A stretch of 40,502 bases of DNA from Tannerella sp. Lineage in GTDB: Bacteria; Bacteroidota; Bacteroidia; Bacteroidales; Tannerellaceae. Positions 32,030 to 40,439 of this stretch are shown piece by piece (the first letter of the stretch is position 1; each line of letters starts with the position of its first letter). The translations under genes were made by a program, and so were the position numbers. The notes below the pieces were generated by a model. That model was not told the DNA's origin. It did not search any database and was given only the letters and a program-made list of their open reading frames with translations. The stretch covers positions 1 through 40,502 of the forward strand of contig NZ_JAUMYS010000023.1 of the NCBI RefSeq assembly GCF_030528505.1. Reading direction: 5' to 3'.

Positions 32030-33277
32030 ATGAAAAAGGAAAGTAAAAACGCCGCCTCGACGGCAAAAAGCGCGAAAAAGAAAGTTGTCGTCGCCTTCAG
32101 CGGCGGACTCGACACGTCGTTTACCGTTATGTATCTGGCGCGCGAGAAAGGCTACGAAGTCTACGCCGCATGTGCCGACACGGGAGGCTTTACCAAAGAG
32201 CAGCTCCGCAAAAACGAAGCCAACGCCTACAAACTCGGCGCCAAAGCATACGTTACGCTCGACGTCACGAAAGAATATTACGAAAAGAGTTTAAAATACA
32301 TGATCTTCGGCAACGTTCTCCGCAACGGCACCTACCCCGTGTCCGTCTCGTCCGAGCGAATCTTTCAAGGCATGGCCATTGCGCGCTACGCCAACGAGAT
32401 CGGAGTGCAAGCCATCGCTCACGGCTCGACCGGCGCGGGCAATGATCAGGTGCGCTTCGACATGACGTTCCTCGTCATGTGCCCCGACGTCGAAATCATC
32501 ACGCTTACGCGCGACATGAACCTGACCCGGCAGTTCGAAATCGATTATCTGAACCAAAACGGCTTCAAAGCCGACTTCGAAAAACTCAAATACTCCTATA
32601 ACGTAGGTATTTGGGGCACCTCGATCTGCGGAGGCGAAATCCTCGACTCGGCTCAGGGACTGCCCGAAACGGCTTATCTCAAGCAAGTGGAGAAAACCGG
32701 AAGCGAACAACTGAAAATCGAATTCAAGCAAGGTGAAATTGTCGCGGTGAACGGCAAAAAATATACCGACAAAATCAAAGCCATTCTGGCCATCGAGAAA
32801 ATCGGCGCCGCCTACGCGATCGGGCGCGACATGCACGTGGGCGATACTATCATCGGCATCAAAGGACGCGTGGGCTTCGAGGCTGCCGCGCCGATGATGA
32901 TCATCGCAGCGCACCGCTTCCTCGAAAAATATACCCTCTCCAAATGGCAGCAATACTGGAAAGACCAAGTGGCCAACTGGTACGGGATGTTTCTGCACGA
33001 GAGTCAGTATCTCGAACCCGTGATGCGCGATATCGAAGCGATGCTGACCGAAAGTCAGCGGAACGTGAACGGAACCGTTACGCTCGAACTGCGTCCCTAT
33101 TCGTTCTCGACCGTCGGCGTCGAGTCGAAAGACGATTTGGTGAAGACGAAGTTCGGAGAATACGGGGAAACCCAGAAAGGCTGGACGGCCGACGAAGCGA
33201 AAGGCTTCATCAAAGTCCTTTCCACGCCGTTGCGCGTCTATTATACGAACCATCAGGAAGAACGGAACTTGATATGA
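32030..33277 (+). CDS. argG: Argininosuccinate synthase
   Basis: ArgG joins citrulline and aspartate with ATP. The 415-residue protein has the PP-loop VVVAFSGGLDTSFTVMYL (SGGLDTS at 24-30), AIAHGSTGAGNDQVRFD and GGEILDSAQGLPETAYL. A basic Lys/Ala-rich tail of about 17 residues precedes the PP-loop domain (MKKESKNAASTAKSAKKK), longer than in the E. coli type. The stop overlaps the argC start (ATGA). Confidence 0.96.
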   Translation: MKKESKNAASTAKSAKKKVVVAFSGGLDTSFTVMYLAREKGYEVYAACADTGGFTKEQLRKNEANAYKLGAKAYVTLDVTKEYYEKSLKYMIFGNVLRNGTYPVSVSSERIFQGMAIARYANEIGVQAIAHGSTGAGNDQVRFDMTFLVMCPDVEIITLTRDMNLTRQFEIDYLNQNGFKADFEKLKYSYNVGIWGTSICGGEILDSAQGLPETAYLKQVEKTGSEQLKIEFKQGEIVAVNGKKYTDKIKAILAIEKIGAAYAIGRDMHVGDTIIGIKGRVGFEAAAPMMIIAAHRFLEKYTLSKWQQYWKDQVANWYGMFLHESQYLEPVMRDIEAMLTESQRNVNGTVTLELRPYSFSTVGVESKDDLVKTKFGEYGETQKGWTADEAKGFIKVLSTPLRVYYTNHQEERNLI

Positions 33278-34248
33278 TACATGTGGGAATCATCGGAGGC
33301 GCGGGCTATACCGCCGGCGAGCTGATACGCCTGCTACTGCACCATCCGCAGGCGACGATTGCTTTCGTGCACTCGTCGAGCAACGCCGGCAACGCCCTGA
33401 CCGACGTCCATGCCGGACTTTATGGCGAAACAGACCTGCGCTTTACCGATCACATACTGCTCGATACCGTCGACGTGCTGTTTCTTTGCTCCGGACACGG
33501 CGAAAGCACGCGTTTTCTGCAATCGCACGACATTCCTGCGCGCGTCAAGGTCATCGATTTGGCACAGGATTTCCGTTTGGCCTCGCCCGATCACGATTTT
33601 GTGTACGGCCTGCCGGAAATAAACCGCGACGCGCTCCGCCATGCGCGCCACGTAGCCAATCCCGGCTGCTTCGCCACGTGTATTCAACTCGCGCTCCTTC
33701 CTTTGGCTGCTCGCAGACTGCTTTCCGGTTACGTTGCGGTGAATGCCATCACCGGTTCCACGGGCGCGGGCGTCAAACCGACGGAAACGACGCATTTCAG
33801 CTGGCGAAACGGCAACATCAGCATTTATCAGGCCTTCCGGCATCGCCACGTGCCCGAAATCAAACAGTCGCTGCGGCAACTGCAACCCGCCTTTGCCGGC
33901 GATATCGAATTCATTCCCTATCGGGGAGATTTCACACGAGGTATTTTCTGTACCGCCGTCGTCAGAACGGAAAAACCGTTCACGCAGGAAGAAACCGACA
34001 AGCTCTTTGCCGATTTTTATGCCGACGCCGCCTTTACGCACTACCTCGCTCAGGTTCCCGACCTGAAACAAGTGGTTAACACCAACAAAGCACTGGTTCA
34101 CGCCGACGCGTTTGAGGATAAATGGCTCGTCACAGCGGTTATCGACAACCTGCTCAAAGGCGCGTCCGGACAGGCCGTCCAAAATATGAACCTGATGTTC
34201 GGTCTGGACGAAACAGCGGGCTTGCGGTTGAAGCCCGTGGCTTTTTAA
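33274..34248 (+). CDS. argC: N-acetyl (or N-succinyl)-gamma-glutamyl-phosphate reductase
   Basis: ArgC reduces the acyl-glutamyl phosphate to the semialdehyde with NADPH. The 324-residue protein has the N-terminal Rossmann motif IIGGAGYTAGELIRLL and the active-site cysteine C132 in VANPGCFATCIQLAL; HRHVPEIKQSL carries the conserved His. The ATG at 33274 overlaps the argG stop; the frame upstream of it is inside argG. The acyl group (acetyl or succinyl) cannot be told from sequence alone. Confidence 0.95.
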   Translation: MIHVGIIGGAGYTAGELIRLLLHHPQATIAFVHSSSNAGNALTDVHAGLYGETDLRFTDHILLDTVDVLFLCSGHGESTRFLQSHDIPARVKVIDLAQDFRLASPDHDFVYGLPEINRDALRHARHVANPGCFATCIQLALLPLAARRLLSGYVAVNAITGSTGAGVKPTETTHFSWRNGNISIYQAFRHRHVPEIKQSLRQLQPAFAGDIEFIPYRGDFTRGIFCTAVVRTEKPFTQEETDKLFADFYADAAFTHYLAQVPDLKQVVNTNKALVHADAFEDKWLVTAVIDNLLKGASGQAVQNMNLMFGLDETAGLRLKPVAF

Positions 34249-34280
34249 TCATCAAACACCTTAAAAACAAAGACAAAAGC

Positions 34281-35411
34281 ATGAATCTTTTCGACGTCTA
34301 TCCGCTTTTCGACATCGCCATCACGAAAGGTGAAGGCTGTCGTATCCGAGACGAACAAGGCAACGACTATTTAGATTTGTACGGTGGTCATGCCGTGATC
34401 AGCATCGGGCACAGTCACCCGGTTTATACGGCCGCCATCGCCCGGCAAGTGCAAACGTTAGGGTTTTATTCGAATTCCGTCGTGAACAGACTCCAACAAT
34501 CGTTTGCCGAAAGGCTTGGACACGTGTCGGGATACGATGATTACGCGCTCTTCCTGATCAACAGCGGCGCCGAAGCGAACGAGAACGCCCTCAAACTTGC
34601 TTCGTTTCACAACGGACGCCGACGAGTGCTCTGCGCCACGAATTCGTTTCACGGACGAACCTCGCTGGCCGTCGAAGTAACGGATAATGCAAAAATCACA
34701 GCGCCCGTCAACGCGAACGGACATGCCACCTTCGTGCCGCTGAACGATCTCGACGCGTGGCATGCCGAACTGGCTAAGGGCGATGTGTGCGCGTGTATCG
34801 TCGAATGTATTCAGGGCGTGGGCGGCATCCGTCTGGCCACGCACGCATTCATGCAGGGACTGCGCGAAGCGTGCGACGCATACGGCACCCTCCTTATCTG
34901 CGACGAGATACAATGCGGCTACGGACGCTCAGGCCTCTTCTTCGCGCACCAACATCTCGGCGTCAAGCCCGACTTGATTACCGTCGGCAAAGGAATCGCC
35001 AACGGCTTCCCCATGGGCGCTCTGCTCATCTCGCCACGCTTTACGGCCGTGCACGGACAGTTAGGCACCACCTTCGGAGGCAATCATCTCGCGTGCGCCG
35101 GCGCCTTGGCCGTGCTCGACGTCATCGAACAAGAGAAGCTCGTCGAAAATGCCTCCGCCGTCGGGCAATACCTGCTCGACGAACTCGTCCGGTTCCCGCG
35201 GATCAAAGAAGTGCGCGGCAAAGGGCTGATGCTCGGCCTCGAATTCGACTTTCCGATCCAAACGCTACGCAAACGCCTCATCTACGAACAGCACGTATTT
35301 ACCGGCAGCTCGGGTACGCATATCCTGCGCCTGCTCCCTCCACTTTCGCTCTCGTTTACGGAAGCAGACGAGTTTCTGCACAAACTCCGTAAAGCGCTCG
35401 AAACAGCGTGA
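34281..35411 (+). CDS. argD: N-acyl-ornithine aminotransferase (class III, PLP)
   Basis: ArgD converts the acyl-glutamate semialdehyde to acyl-ornithine. The 376-residue class III aminotransferase has INSGAEANENALKLA, NSFHGRTSLAVEVT, the PLP-binding Asp in LLICDEIQCGYGRSG (D208) and the Schiff-base lysine K237 in ITVGKGIANGFPMGA. The start MNLFDVYPLFDIAITKGEG is the family pattern; the upstream frame belongs to argC. It is the last gene of the operon; no argB, argE, argF or argH is within the window. A 1-kb repeat-rich gap follows. Confidence 0.93.
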   Translation: MNLFDVYPLFDIAITKGEGCRIRDEQGNDYLDLYGGHAVISIGHSHPVYTAAIARQVQTLGFYSNSVVNRLQQSFAERLGHVSGYDDYALFLINSGAEANENALKLASFHNGRRRVLCATNSFHGRTSLAVEVTDNAKITAPVNANGHATFVPLNDLDAWHAELAKGDVCACIVECIQGVGGIRLATHAFMQGLREACDAYGTLLICDEIQCGYGRSGLFFAHQHLGVKPDLITVGKGIANGFPMGALLISPRFTAVHGQLGTTFGGNHLACAGALAVLDVIEQEKLVENASAVGQYLLDELVRFPRIKEVRGKGLMLGLEFDFPIQTLRKRLIYEQHVFTGSSGTHILRLLPPLSLSFTEADEFLHKLRKALETA

Positions 35412-35630
35412 TGGCGAAAAAGTTGGGCGGAGTTCAGCATTCAGCCCTTCGGACGTTGAATTGTTTAGGTGTTTGTTGTTTTGCTGCCGGTATTCGGATA
35501 AACTGCAAGGCACACAAGGGATTTCGCTAAGTTCTCAAGTTTTCATTTGCTCTGATTGGCGCCTTTTGCGTCATTCGCGTTCGGACATTCGGCTGTCTGT
35601 TTTCAGCATTCAGCCATCAGCATTCAGATT

Positions 35631-35674
35631 TAACCACAAGTTTCACAAGTTTATGACAAGTTTCACAAGTTTTT
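35631..35674. repeat. ACAAGTTTCACAAG repeat block
   Basis: Its reverse complement matches 28412-28453 with about two mismatches. The block itself contains three to four copies of CACAAGTTT. Confidence 0.75.
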
Positions 35675-35764
35675 CTTTTAGCCGTCAGTGTTCAGTAATC
35701 AGCGGTCAGCGTAATTTAATTGTTAATTGTCACTGGTTAATGGTTATTTGCAAGGTACGTGCTA

Positions 35765-35877
35765 GGCCCTGAAAGGGCGTAATAATTCAGCCCAATGCGA
35801 AGCGTTGGGGAAAGAGGTAGCCCCCCATTGGGAGGGCTGAAAGCCTGATATATTTCAATTGTTAATGGTTAATTGTC
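35765..35877. repeat. Dispersed intergenic repeat, copy B
   Basis: Same motif order as 7261-7380: GGGCGTAATAATTCAGCCCA, GCGTTGGGG, AGGGCTGAAAGCCTGA, AATGGTTAATTGT. Confidence 0.75.
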
Positions 35878-35900
35878 AATTGTTATGCAGGGTACATGTT

Positions 35901-35928
35901 GTAGAGACGCAATTCATTGCGTCTCTAC
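35901..35928. repeat. Perfect 13-bp inverted repeat with 2-nt centre
   Basis: GTAGAGACGCAAT and ATTGCGTCTCTAC flank TC. From memory it resembles the GTAGAGACGCG-type palindromes frequent in cyanobacterial genomes and also seen elsewhere; this needs a search. Confidence 0.7.
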
Positions 35929-35978
35929 GGCGCGTACTGTGTCCATTTGCGAAATTTGCGAAATTCGCGTTCGGACAT

Positions 35979-36048
35979 TTGTCATTCAGAGCGAAGCGAT
36001 GAATCTGTCCTTCTCTGGCGGGATTCCTCACTATGTTCGGAATGACAA
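35979..36048. mobile_element. 70-bp MITE/REP-like element
   Basis: TTGTCATTC (35979-35987) and GAATGACAA (36040-36048) are exact terminal inverted repeats; the arms remain similar for about 25 bp inward (GCGAAGCGATGAATC against GATTCCTCACTATGTTCG). There is no coding capacity. It looks like a small non-autonomous repeat. Confidence 0.55.
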
Positions 36049-36249
36049 GGCGGAGTGTCTGTAATTTGCAATAAGTAATCAGCTATCGGCAACCAGCCAT
36101 CAGATTAACCAAACGAAGAAAAGTGTGAAAATTTGACTCTTTCTTCCGAATAAACCTGCCCAACCGGACACTTCGCGGTTAAACAAATGCCATCGAGGTA
36201 GAAATACATCTTTTTCGCTCAAAAGCTTGGAGAATGTTCAAAAAAAGAA

Positions 36250-36257
36250 TACTTTTG
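36250..36257 (+). promoter_or_regulatory. -7 promoter element of the diaminopimelate dehydrogenase gene
   Basis: TACTTTTG is a perfect TAnnTTTG match, with CTTGG about 20 bp upstream as a possible -33 element. It implies a leader of about 200 bases. Confidence 0.55.
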
Positions 36258-36288
36258 AACCCTCAAATCGCCCCGTTTAGGGAGAAAA

Positions 36289-36309
36289 GAAAGCGCTTCG
36301 GGCGCTTTC
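36289..36309 (+). promoter_or_regulatory. Strong hairpin in the long ddh leader
   Basis: GAAAGCGC (36289-36296) and GCGCTTTC (36302-36309) enclose TTCGG, giving an 8-bp stem near the 5' end of the predicted leader. It has no T-run. A 26-codon frame (36358-36438) lies further down; I cannot support it as a gene. Confidence 0.45.
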
Positions 36310-36459
36310 CGATTGGAATGATAGATAGGCAACAGAAAAATAAAAAAGATGGGGATATGAATGACCGGCCTGATCACTGCACGGAAGTATCATCCGGCGC
36401 GACGGTCAGGGCACATGAAATAAAAGCCATTCGATGAAGAAGTACGGAGTCACGTAGCA

Positions 36460-37356
36460 ATGAAAAAAATAAGAGCAGCCATCGTAGGATATGGCAATAT
36501 TGGGAAATATGTACTGGAGGCGCTGGAAACGGCTCCCGATTTTGAGGTCGCGGGCATCGTACGCCGCCATCCGGAAAACGTTCCGGACGAATTGAAAGGT
36601 TATCTCGTAACAGACTCGCTGAAAAAACTGAATGATACCGATGTCGCCATTCTGTCCACCCCCACCCGACAGGTTGAAGCATACGCCAAAGAAGCCATCG
36701 CACTCGGCATGAACACCGTCGACAGCTTCGACATCCATACCGGAATCGCGGCATTGCGTCGCTCTCTGGACGAAGAAGCCAAAAAGCATCGTGTCGTGTC
36801 TGTCATTTCGGCCGGTTGGGATCCGGGAAGCGACTCCATCGTTCGCGCCTTGTTGCAAGCCATCGTACCGAAAGGCATTACGTACACCAACTTCGGGCCG
36901 GGCATGAGCATGGGGCACACCGTCGCCGTCAAAGCCGTCGAAGGGGTTAAAGCCGCCTTGAGCATGACGATTCCGTTAGGCACAGGCGTTCATCGGCGGA
37001 TGGTGTACATCGAGCTGAACGAAGGACACGACTTTGCTGCCGTCGCCGAGGCCATCAAGAAAGACGACTACTTCGCACACGACGAGACCCACGTCATTCA
37101 AGTCGATTCGGTCGAAGATTTACAAGACATGGGACATGGCGTTCATCTCGTTCGCAAAGGCGCTTCGGGCAAAACGCAAAATCAGCAGATCGCGTTCGAT
37201 ATGAAGATCAACAACCCTGCGCTGACGGCTCAGATTCTCGTAGCGTCCGCCCGGGCCTCGATGAAACAAGCCCCCGGCGCTTACACGATGATCGAAATAC
37301 CGGTGATCGACTTGCTCCCCGGCGATCGCGAAGAATGGATCAAAAAACTCGTTTAA
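36460..37356 (+). CDS. ddh: meso-Diaminopimelate D-dehydrogenase
   Basis: This NADPH enzyme makes meso-diaminopimelate directly from tetrahydrodipicolinate and ammonia, for lysine and peptidoglycan. The 298-residue protein begins RAAIVGYGNIGKYVLEALE (dinucleotide fold), with VDSFDIHTGI, SVISAGWDPGSDSIVRALL and FGPGMSMGHTVAVKA, all typical of the family. It has its own promoter with a long leader. lgt follows after 85 bp without a clear promoter, so they may be co-transcribed. Confidence 0.94.
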   Translation: MKKIRAAIVGYGNIGKYVLEALETAPDFEVAGIVRRHPENVPDELKGYLVTDSLKKLNDTDVAILSTPTRQVEAYAKEAIALGMNTVDSFDIHTGIAALRRSLDEEAKKHRVVSVISAGWDPGSDSIVRALLQAIVPKGITYTNFGPGMSMGHTVAVKAVEGVKAALSMTIPLGTGVHRRMVYIELNEGHDFAAVAEAIKKDDYFAHDETHVIQVDSVEDLQDMGHGVHLVRKGASGKTQNQQIAFDMKINNPALTAQILVASARASMKQAPGAYTMIEIPVIDLLPGDREEWIKKLV

Positions 37357-37441
37357 TACGCATCTAAATCAACAAAAATACAAACCAATCAATTTATCGG
37401 ATAATGGCGGCCTGCGGCTTCGATTATCAGCTTATAAGAAC

Positions 37442-38287
37442 ATGTTATCGGAAATCACTTGGACAGCAGACCCGGCAATTTTCTCCATCGGATCGAAGGA
37501 AATACGCTGGTACTCGTTGATGTTTATCATCGGGTTCGGCATCGGTTATAAAATCGTGGAACGGATGTGGACACGCGAAAGTATCAATCCGAAATGGATC
37601 GACCCGCTGCTTTATTATACTCTGGCCGGTACAGTCGTCGGCGCACGCCTCGGACACTGTCTTTTTTACGATCCGGGCTACTATCTGTCGCATCCCGTCG
37701 ATATCCTGAAAGTTTGGGAAGGCGGTTTGGCCAGCCACGGTGGAGTGCTCGGGATTATTGTCGCAATTTATTTCTATTCCAAATACGTATCGCGGCAGAG
37801 CATGCTCTGGACATTCGATAAGCTCGTCGTACCGACGGGGCTCGTTGCCGCTCTGATACGCATCGGTAACTTGATGAACCACGAGGTGTACGGTCTGCCG
37901 ACCGATCTGCCGTGGGGCTTCCGTTTCATTGAAAATCTGCACGCATGGCGACAAGGCGCGGAGCCGATCTTCTCGGCACCGTCTCACCCGACGCAAATTT
38001 ACGAGGCCGCCTGCTATCTGCTCACGTTCGCACTCTGCATGTGGCTTTACTTCAAGAAAGATGCGTGGAAAAAAGAAGGTTTGATCTTCGGTATCTTTAT
38101 GATTTGTATCTTTACGGCGCGATTCTTTATCGAATTTCTGAAAAATAATCAGGAAGATTTCGAGGCGGCCATGCCGATCAACATGGGACAATGCCTGAGT
38201 ATCCCGTTCATCGTGATGGGCATTTATTTCGTCGTGCGAGCATGGAGACGTTCGAATCTCAACACCATCAAACCCAACAGGACATAA
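37442..38287 (+). CDS. lgt: Prolipoprotein diacylglyceryl transferase
   Basis: Lgt transfers diacylglycerol from phosphatidylglycerol to the lipobox Cys of prolipoproteins. The 281-residue membrane protein has seven or so helices and the family motifs HGGVLGIIVA (99-108), RIGNLMNHEVYG (140-151, with the essential Arg, Asn and Glu) and HPTQIYEAACYL. The start MLSEITWTADPAIF is usual for Bacteroidetes. The flavodiiron gene follows after 38 bp. Confidence 0.95.
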   Translation: MLSEITWTADPAIFSIGSKEIRWYSLMFIIGFGIGYKIVERMWTRESINPKWIDPLLYYTLAGTVVGARLGHCLFYDPGYYLSHPVDILKVWEGGLASHGGVLGIIVAIYFYSKYVSRQSMLWTFDKLVVPTGLVAALIRIGNLMNHEVYGLPTDLPWGFRFIENLHAWRQGAEPIFSAPSHPTQIYEAACYLLTFALCMWLYFKKDAWKKEGLIFGIFMICIFTARFFIEFLKNNQEDFEAAMPINMGQCLSIPFIVMGIYFVVRAWRRSNLNTIKPNRT

Positions 38288-38325
38288 ACAATTTTAATTC
38301 TATATATGAGGCTAATATACACGAT

Positions 38326-39507
38326 ATGAAAGCTATTGCGAAGAATATTTATTATGTGGGCGTCAATGACCGCCAGAAACAGTTGTTTGAAAACATTTGG
38401 CCGCTTCCGAGTGGCGTTTCGTACAATTCGTACCTGATCGACGGTGAAAAAACCGCACTCGTCGACACGGTTGATATCTGCTACTCAGATATGTTTTTCA
38501 AAAAAATCGCCAAAATCTTAAATGGGCGCACGCTCGATTATCTCATTGTCGGTCACATGGAACCGGACCATGCGGGAAGTATCCGCCTGCTGCGCCAGCA
38601 GTATCCGGACATGAAAATCGTCGGAAACCGGCAGACGTTCGGCATGCTGGCCGGCTATCACAACATTACGGAAGGACTGCACGAAGTAAAAGACGGCGAG
38701 AGCCTCGATTTGGGCACACATAAGCTGACATTCTACATGGCTCCGATGGTGCACTGGCCGGAAGTGATGTTTACGTACGAAGAAACGGAACGAGTACTGT
38801 TCTCGGCCGACGCTTTCGGTACGTTCGGAACCATCGACGGAGGAGTGCTCGATACGGAGATGAATACGGACCGTTATTGGAGTGAAATGATGCGATACTA
38901 TTCGAACATCGTCGGAAAATACGGCGGCCCGGTGCAAAAAGCGTTGCAGAAACTTTCGGGAGTCGATGTGCAAATGATCTGTTCGACGCATGGCCCTGTC
39001 TGGACGGAACAACGCGGTCGCGTCATTGAAATTTACGACCGTCTCAGCCGCTACGAAGGCATCGAAGGGGTGACGCTCGTTTACGGAAGCATGTACGGAA
39101 ACACCGAACTGATGGCCGAAACCATCGCGACGGCACTGGCCGAAGGAGGTATCAAAAACATCGCCATGCATAACGTGAGCAAGAGCCATTCTTCCTATAT
39201 CCTGCGCGACTTATTCAATTACAAAGGCGTGATTATCGGTAGTCCGACTTATAGCAATCAGCTGTTCCCCGAAATTGACGCGTTGCTTCAGAAAATCGAA
39301 CTGCGCGAAATCAAGAACAGAGTGTACGGTTATTTCGGTTCGTTCACCTGGGCCGGTGCGGCCGTCAAACGACTGGGCGCATTCGGAGAGAGCATGAAAT
39401 GGGAATGTATCGGCACGCCTGTTGAGCAAAAACAAAGCATCTCTTCGGAAGAAGAATGTATTTCCCTCGGCCGGTCGATGGCGGAAGCATTAAAGAAAAA
39501 CAAATAA
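38326..39507 (+). CDS. Flavodiiron protein (FprA-type O2/NO reductase)
   Basis: Flavodiiron proteins reduce oxygen to water, or nitric oxide to N2O, protecting anaerobes. The 393-residue protein has the metallo-beta-lactamase-like diiron domain with HMEPDH (H77, E79, D81, H82), a further His in APMVHWPEVMF, an Asp in LFSADAFGTFG, a His in ICSTHGPVW, and a C-terminal flavodoxin domain starting LVYGSMYGNTELMAE. No rubredoxin domain is fused, so an external donor is expected. I use the ATG at 38326 (MKAIAKNIYYVGVNDR); the upstream frame lies inside lgt. nagB follows after 28 bp. Confidence 0.94.
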   Translation: MKAIAKNIYYVGVNDRQKQLFENIWPLPSGVSYNSYLIDGEKTALVDTVDICYSDMFFKKIAKILNGRTLDYLIVGHMEPDHAGSIRLLRQQYPDMKIVGNRQTFGMLAGYHNITEGLHEVKDGESLDLGTHKLTFYMAPMVHWPEVMFTYEETERVLFSADAFGTFGTIDGGVLDTEMNTDRYWSEMMRYYSNIVGKYGGPVQKALQKLSGVDVQMICSTHGPVWTEQRGRVIEIYDRLSRYEGIEGVTLVYGSMYGNTELMAETIATALAEGGIKNIAMHNVSKSHSSYILRDLFNYKGVIIGSPTYSNQLFPEIDALLQKIELREIKNRVYGYFGSFTWAGAAVKRLGAFGESMKWECIGTPVEQKQSISSEEECISLGRSMAEALKKNK

Positions 39508-39535
39508 CAACTAAACTAATCCAATATATATTCTC

Positions 39536-40348
39536 ATGAGAGTAATTATTGAACCGACTTACGAGTTGATATCTCAATGGGCAGCCAACTATATCGCTGC
39601 GAAAATGATTCAGGCCAAGCCGACAGCCGAAAAACCGTTCGTACTCGGACTGCCGACAGGCTCCTCGCCGCTGGGCACGTATAAAGCGTTGATTGACCTT
39701 TATAAGAATGGCAAAATATCGTTCCAACATGTGATTACGTTCAATATGGACGAATATGTAGGCATCCCCGAAGATCATCCGGAGAGCTACCATACGTTCA
39801 TGAAGAAGAACTTCTTCAGCCATGTCGACATTCAGGAAAAGAACGTAAACATCCTCGACGGTAATGCCAAAGACCTCGAAGCCGAATGTGCCGGTTACGA
39901 AGAACGGATCCGTCAGGCAGGCGGGATCGACTTGTTCCTCGGCGGCATCGGCCCGGACGGACACGTCGCTTTCAACGAACCGGGCTCTTCGCTGACATCG
40001 CGCACCCGTATCAAATCGTTGACAACCGATACGATCATCGCTAATTCGCGTTTCTTCGACAATGATGTGAATAAAGTGCCGAAAACGGCACTCACCGTCG
40101 GCGTCGGAACCGTTATGGACGCGAAGGAGGTCGTTATCCTCGCCAACGGTCATAACAAAGCGCGCGCCTTGCAGCAGGCCATCGAGGGTAGTGTGAATCA
40201 GATGTGGACGATCACCGCCTTGCAGATGCATCCGAAGGGTATCATCGTATGCGACGAGGCCGCGTGTGCCGAAATCAAGGTTGGGACATACAACTATTTC
40301 AAAGACATCGAGAAAGACAACCTCGATCCGAAATCGTTGCTGAAATAA
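39536..40348 (+). CDS. nagB: Glucosamine-6-phosphate deaminase
   Basis: NagB converts glucosamine 6-phosphate to fructose 6-phosphate and ammonia. The 270-residue protein keeps the catalytic residues at the E. coli positions: D72 in [10 protein letters not shown], and D141, H143 and E148 in [30 protein letters not shown] binds phosphate. It ends the window's last operon with a strong terminator. Confidence 0.96.
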   Translation: MRVIIEPTYELISQWAANYIAAKMIQAKPTAEKPFVLGLPTGSSPLGTYKALIDLYKNGKISFQHVITFNMDEYVGIPEDHPESYHTFMKKNFFSHVDIQEKNVNILDGNAKDLEAECAGYEERIRQAGGIDLFLGGIGPDGHVAFNEPGSSLTSRTRIKSLTTDTIIANSRFFDNDVNKVPKTALTVGVGTVMDAKEVVILANGHNKARALQQAIEGSVNQMWTITALQMHPKGIIVCDEAACAEIKVGTYNYFKDIEKDNLDPKSLLK

Positions 40349-40369
40349 ACAGACCGTAAGCAAAGGTCG

Positions 40370-40405
40370 GGCTGTGTCGAAATGAACTCTCGGCACAGCC
40401 TTTTT
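40370..40405 (+). terminator. Intrinsic terminator of nagB
   Basis: GGCTGTGTCG (40370-40379) pairs with CGGCACAGCC (40391-40400), with one G-U pair and an 11-nt loop, followed by TTTTT. It starts 22 bp after the nagB stop. Confidence 0.88.
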
Positions 40406-40439
40406 AATATCTTCACGAAGATTGATTACAATCATCGAT

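Larger units (their letters stand above)
35412..36180. other. Repeat-rich intergenic gap after argD
   Basis: No credible gene lies here. In order: CAGCATTCAGCC words, the CCACAAGTTTCACAAG block (35631-35674), the GCCCAATG/GGGCTGAAAG module (35765-35877), a perfect 13-bp inverted repeat (35901-35928), GCGAAATTTGCG words and a 70-bp element with terminal inverted repeats (35979-36048). Several of these recur in the gaps at 7.1 and 28.3 kb. Confidence 0.75.

Noticed and set aside
35461-36064. Several 60-100-codon frames in the gap after argD
   Set aside because: They run through dispersed repeats, have no promoters and translate to low-complexity sequence.
36358-36438. 26-codon leader peptide before ddh
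   Set aside because: No ribosome binding or composition evidence; it is not enriched in Lys codons as an attenuator would be.
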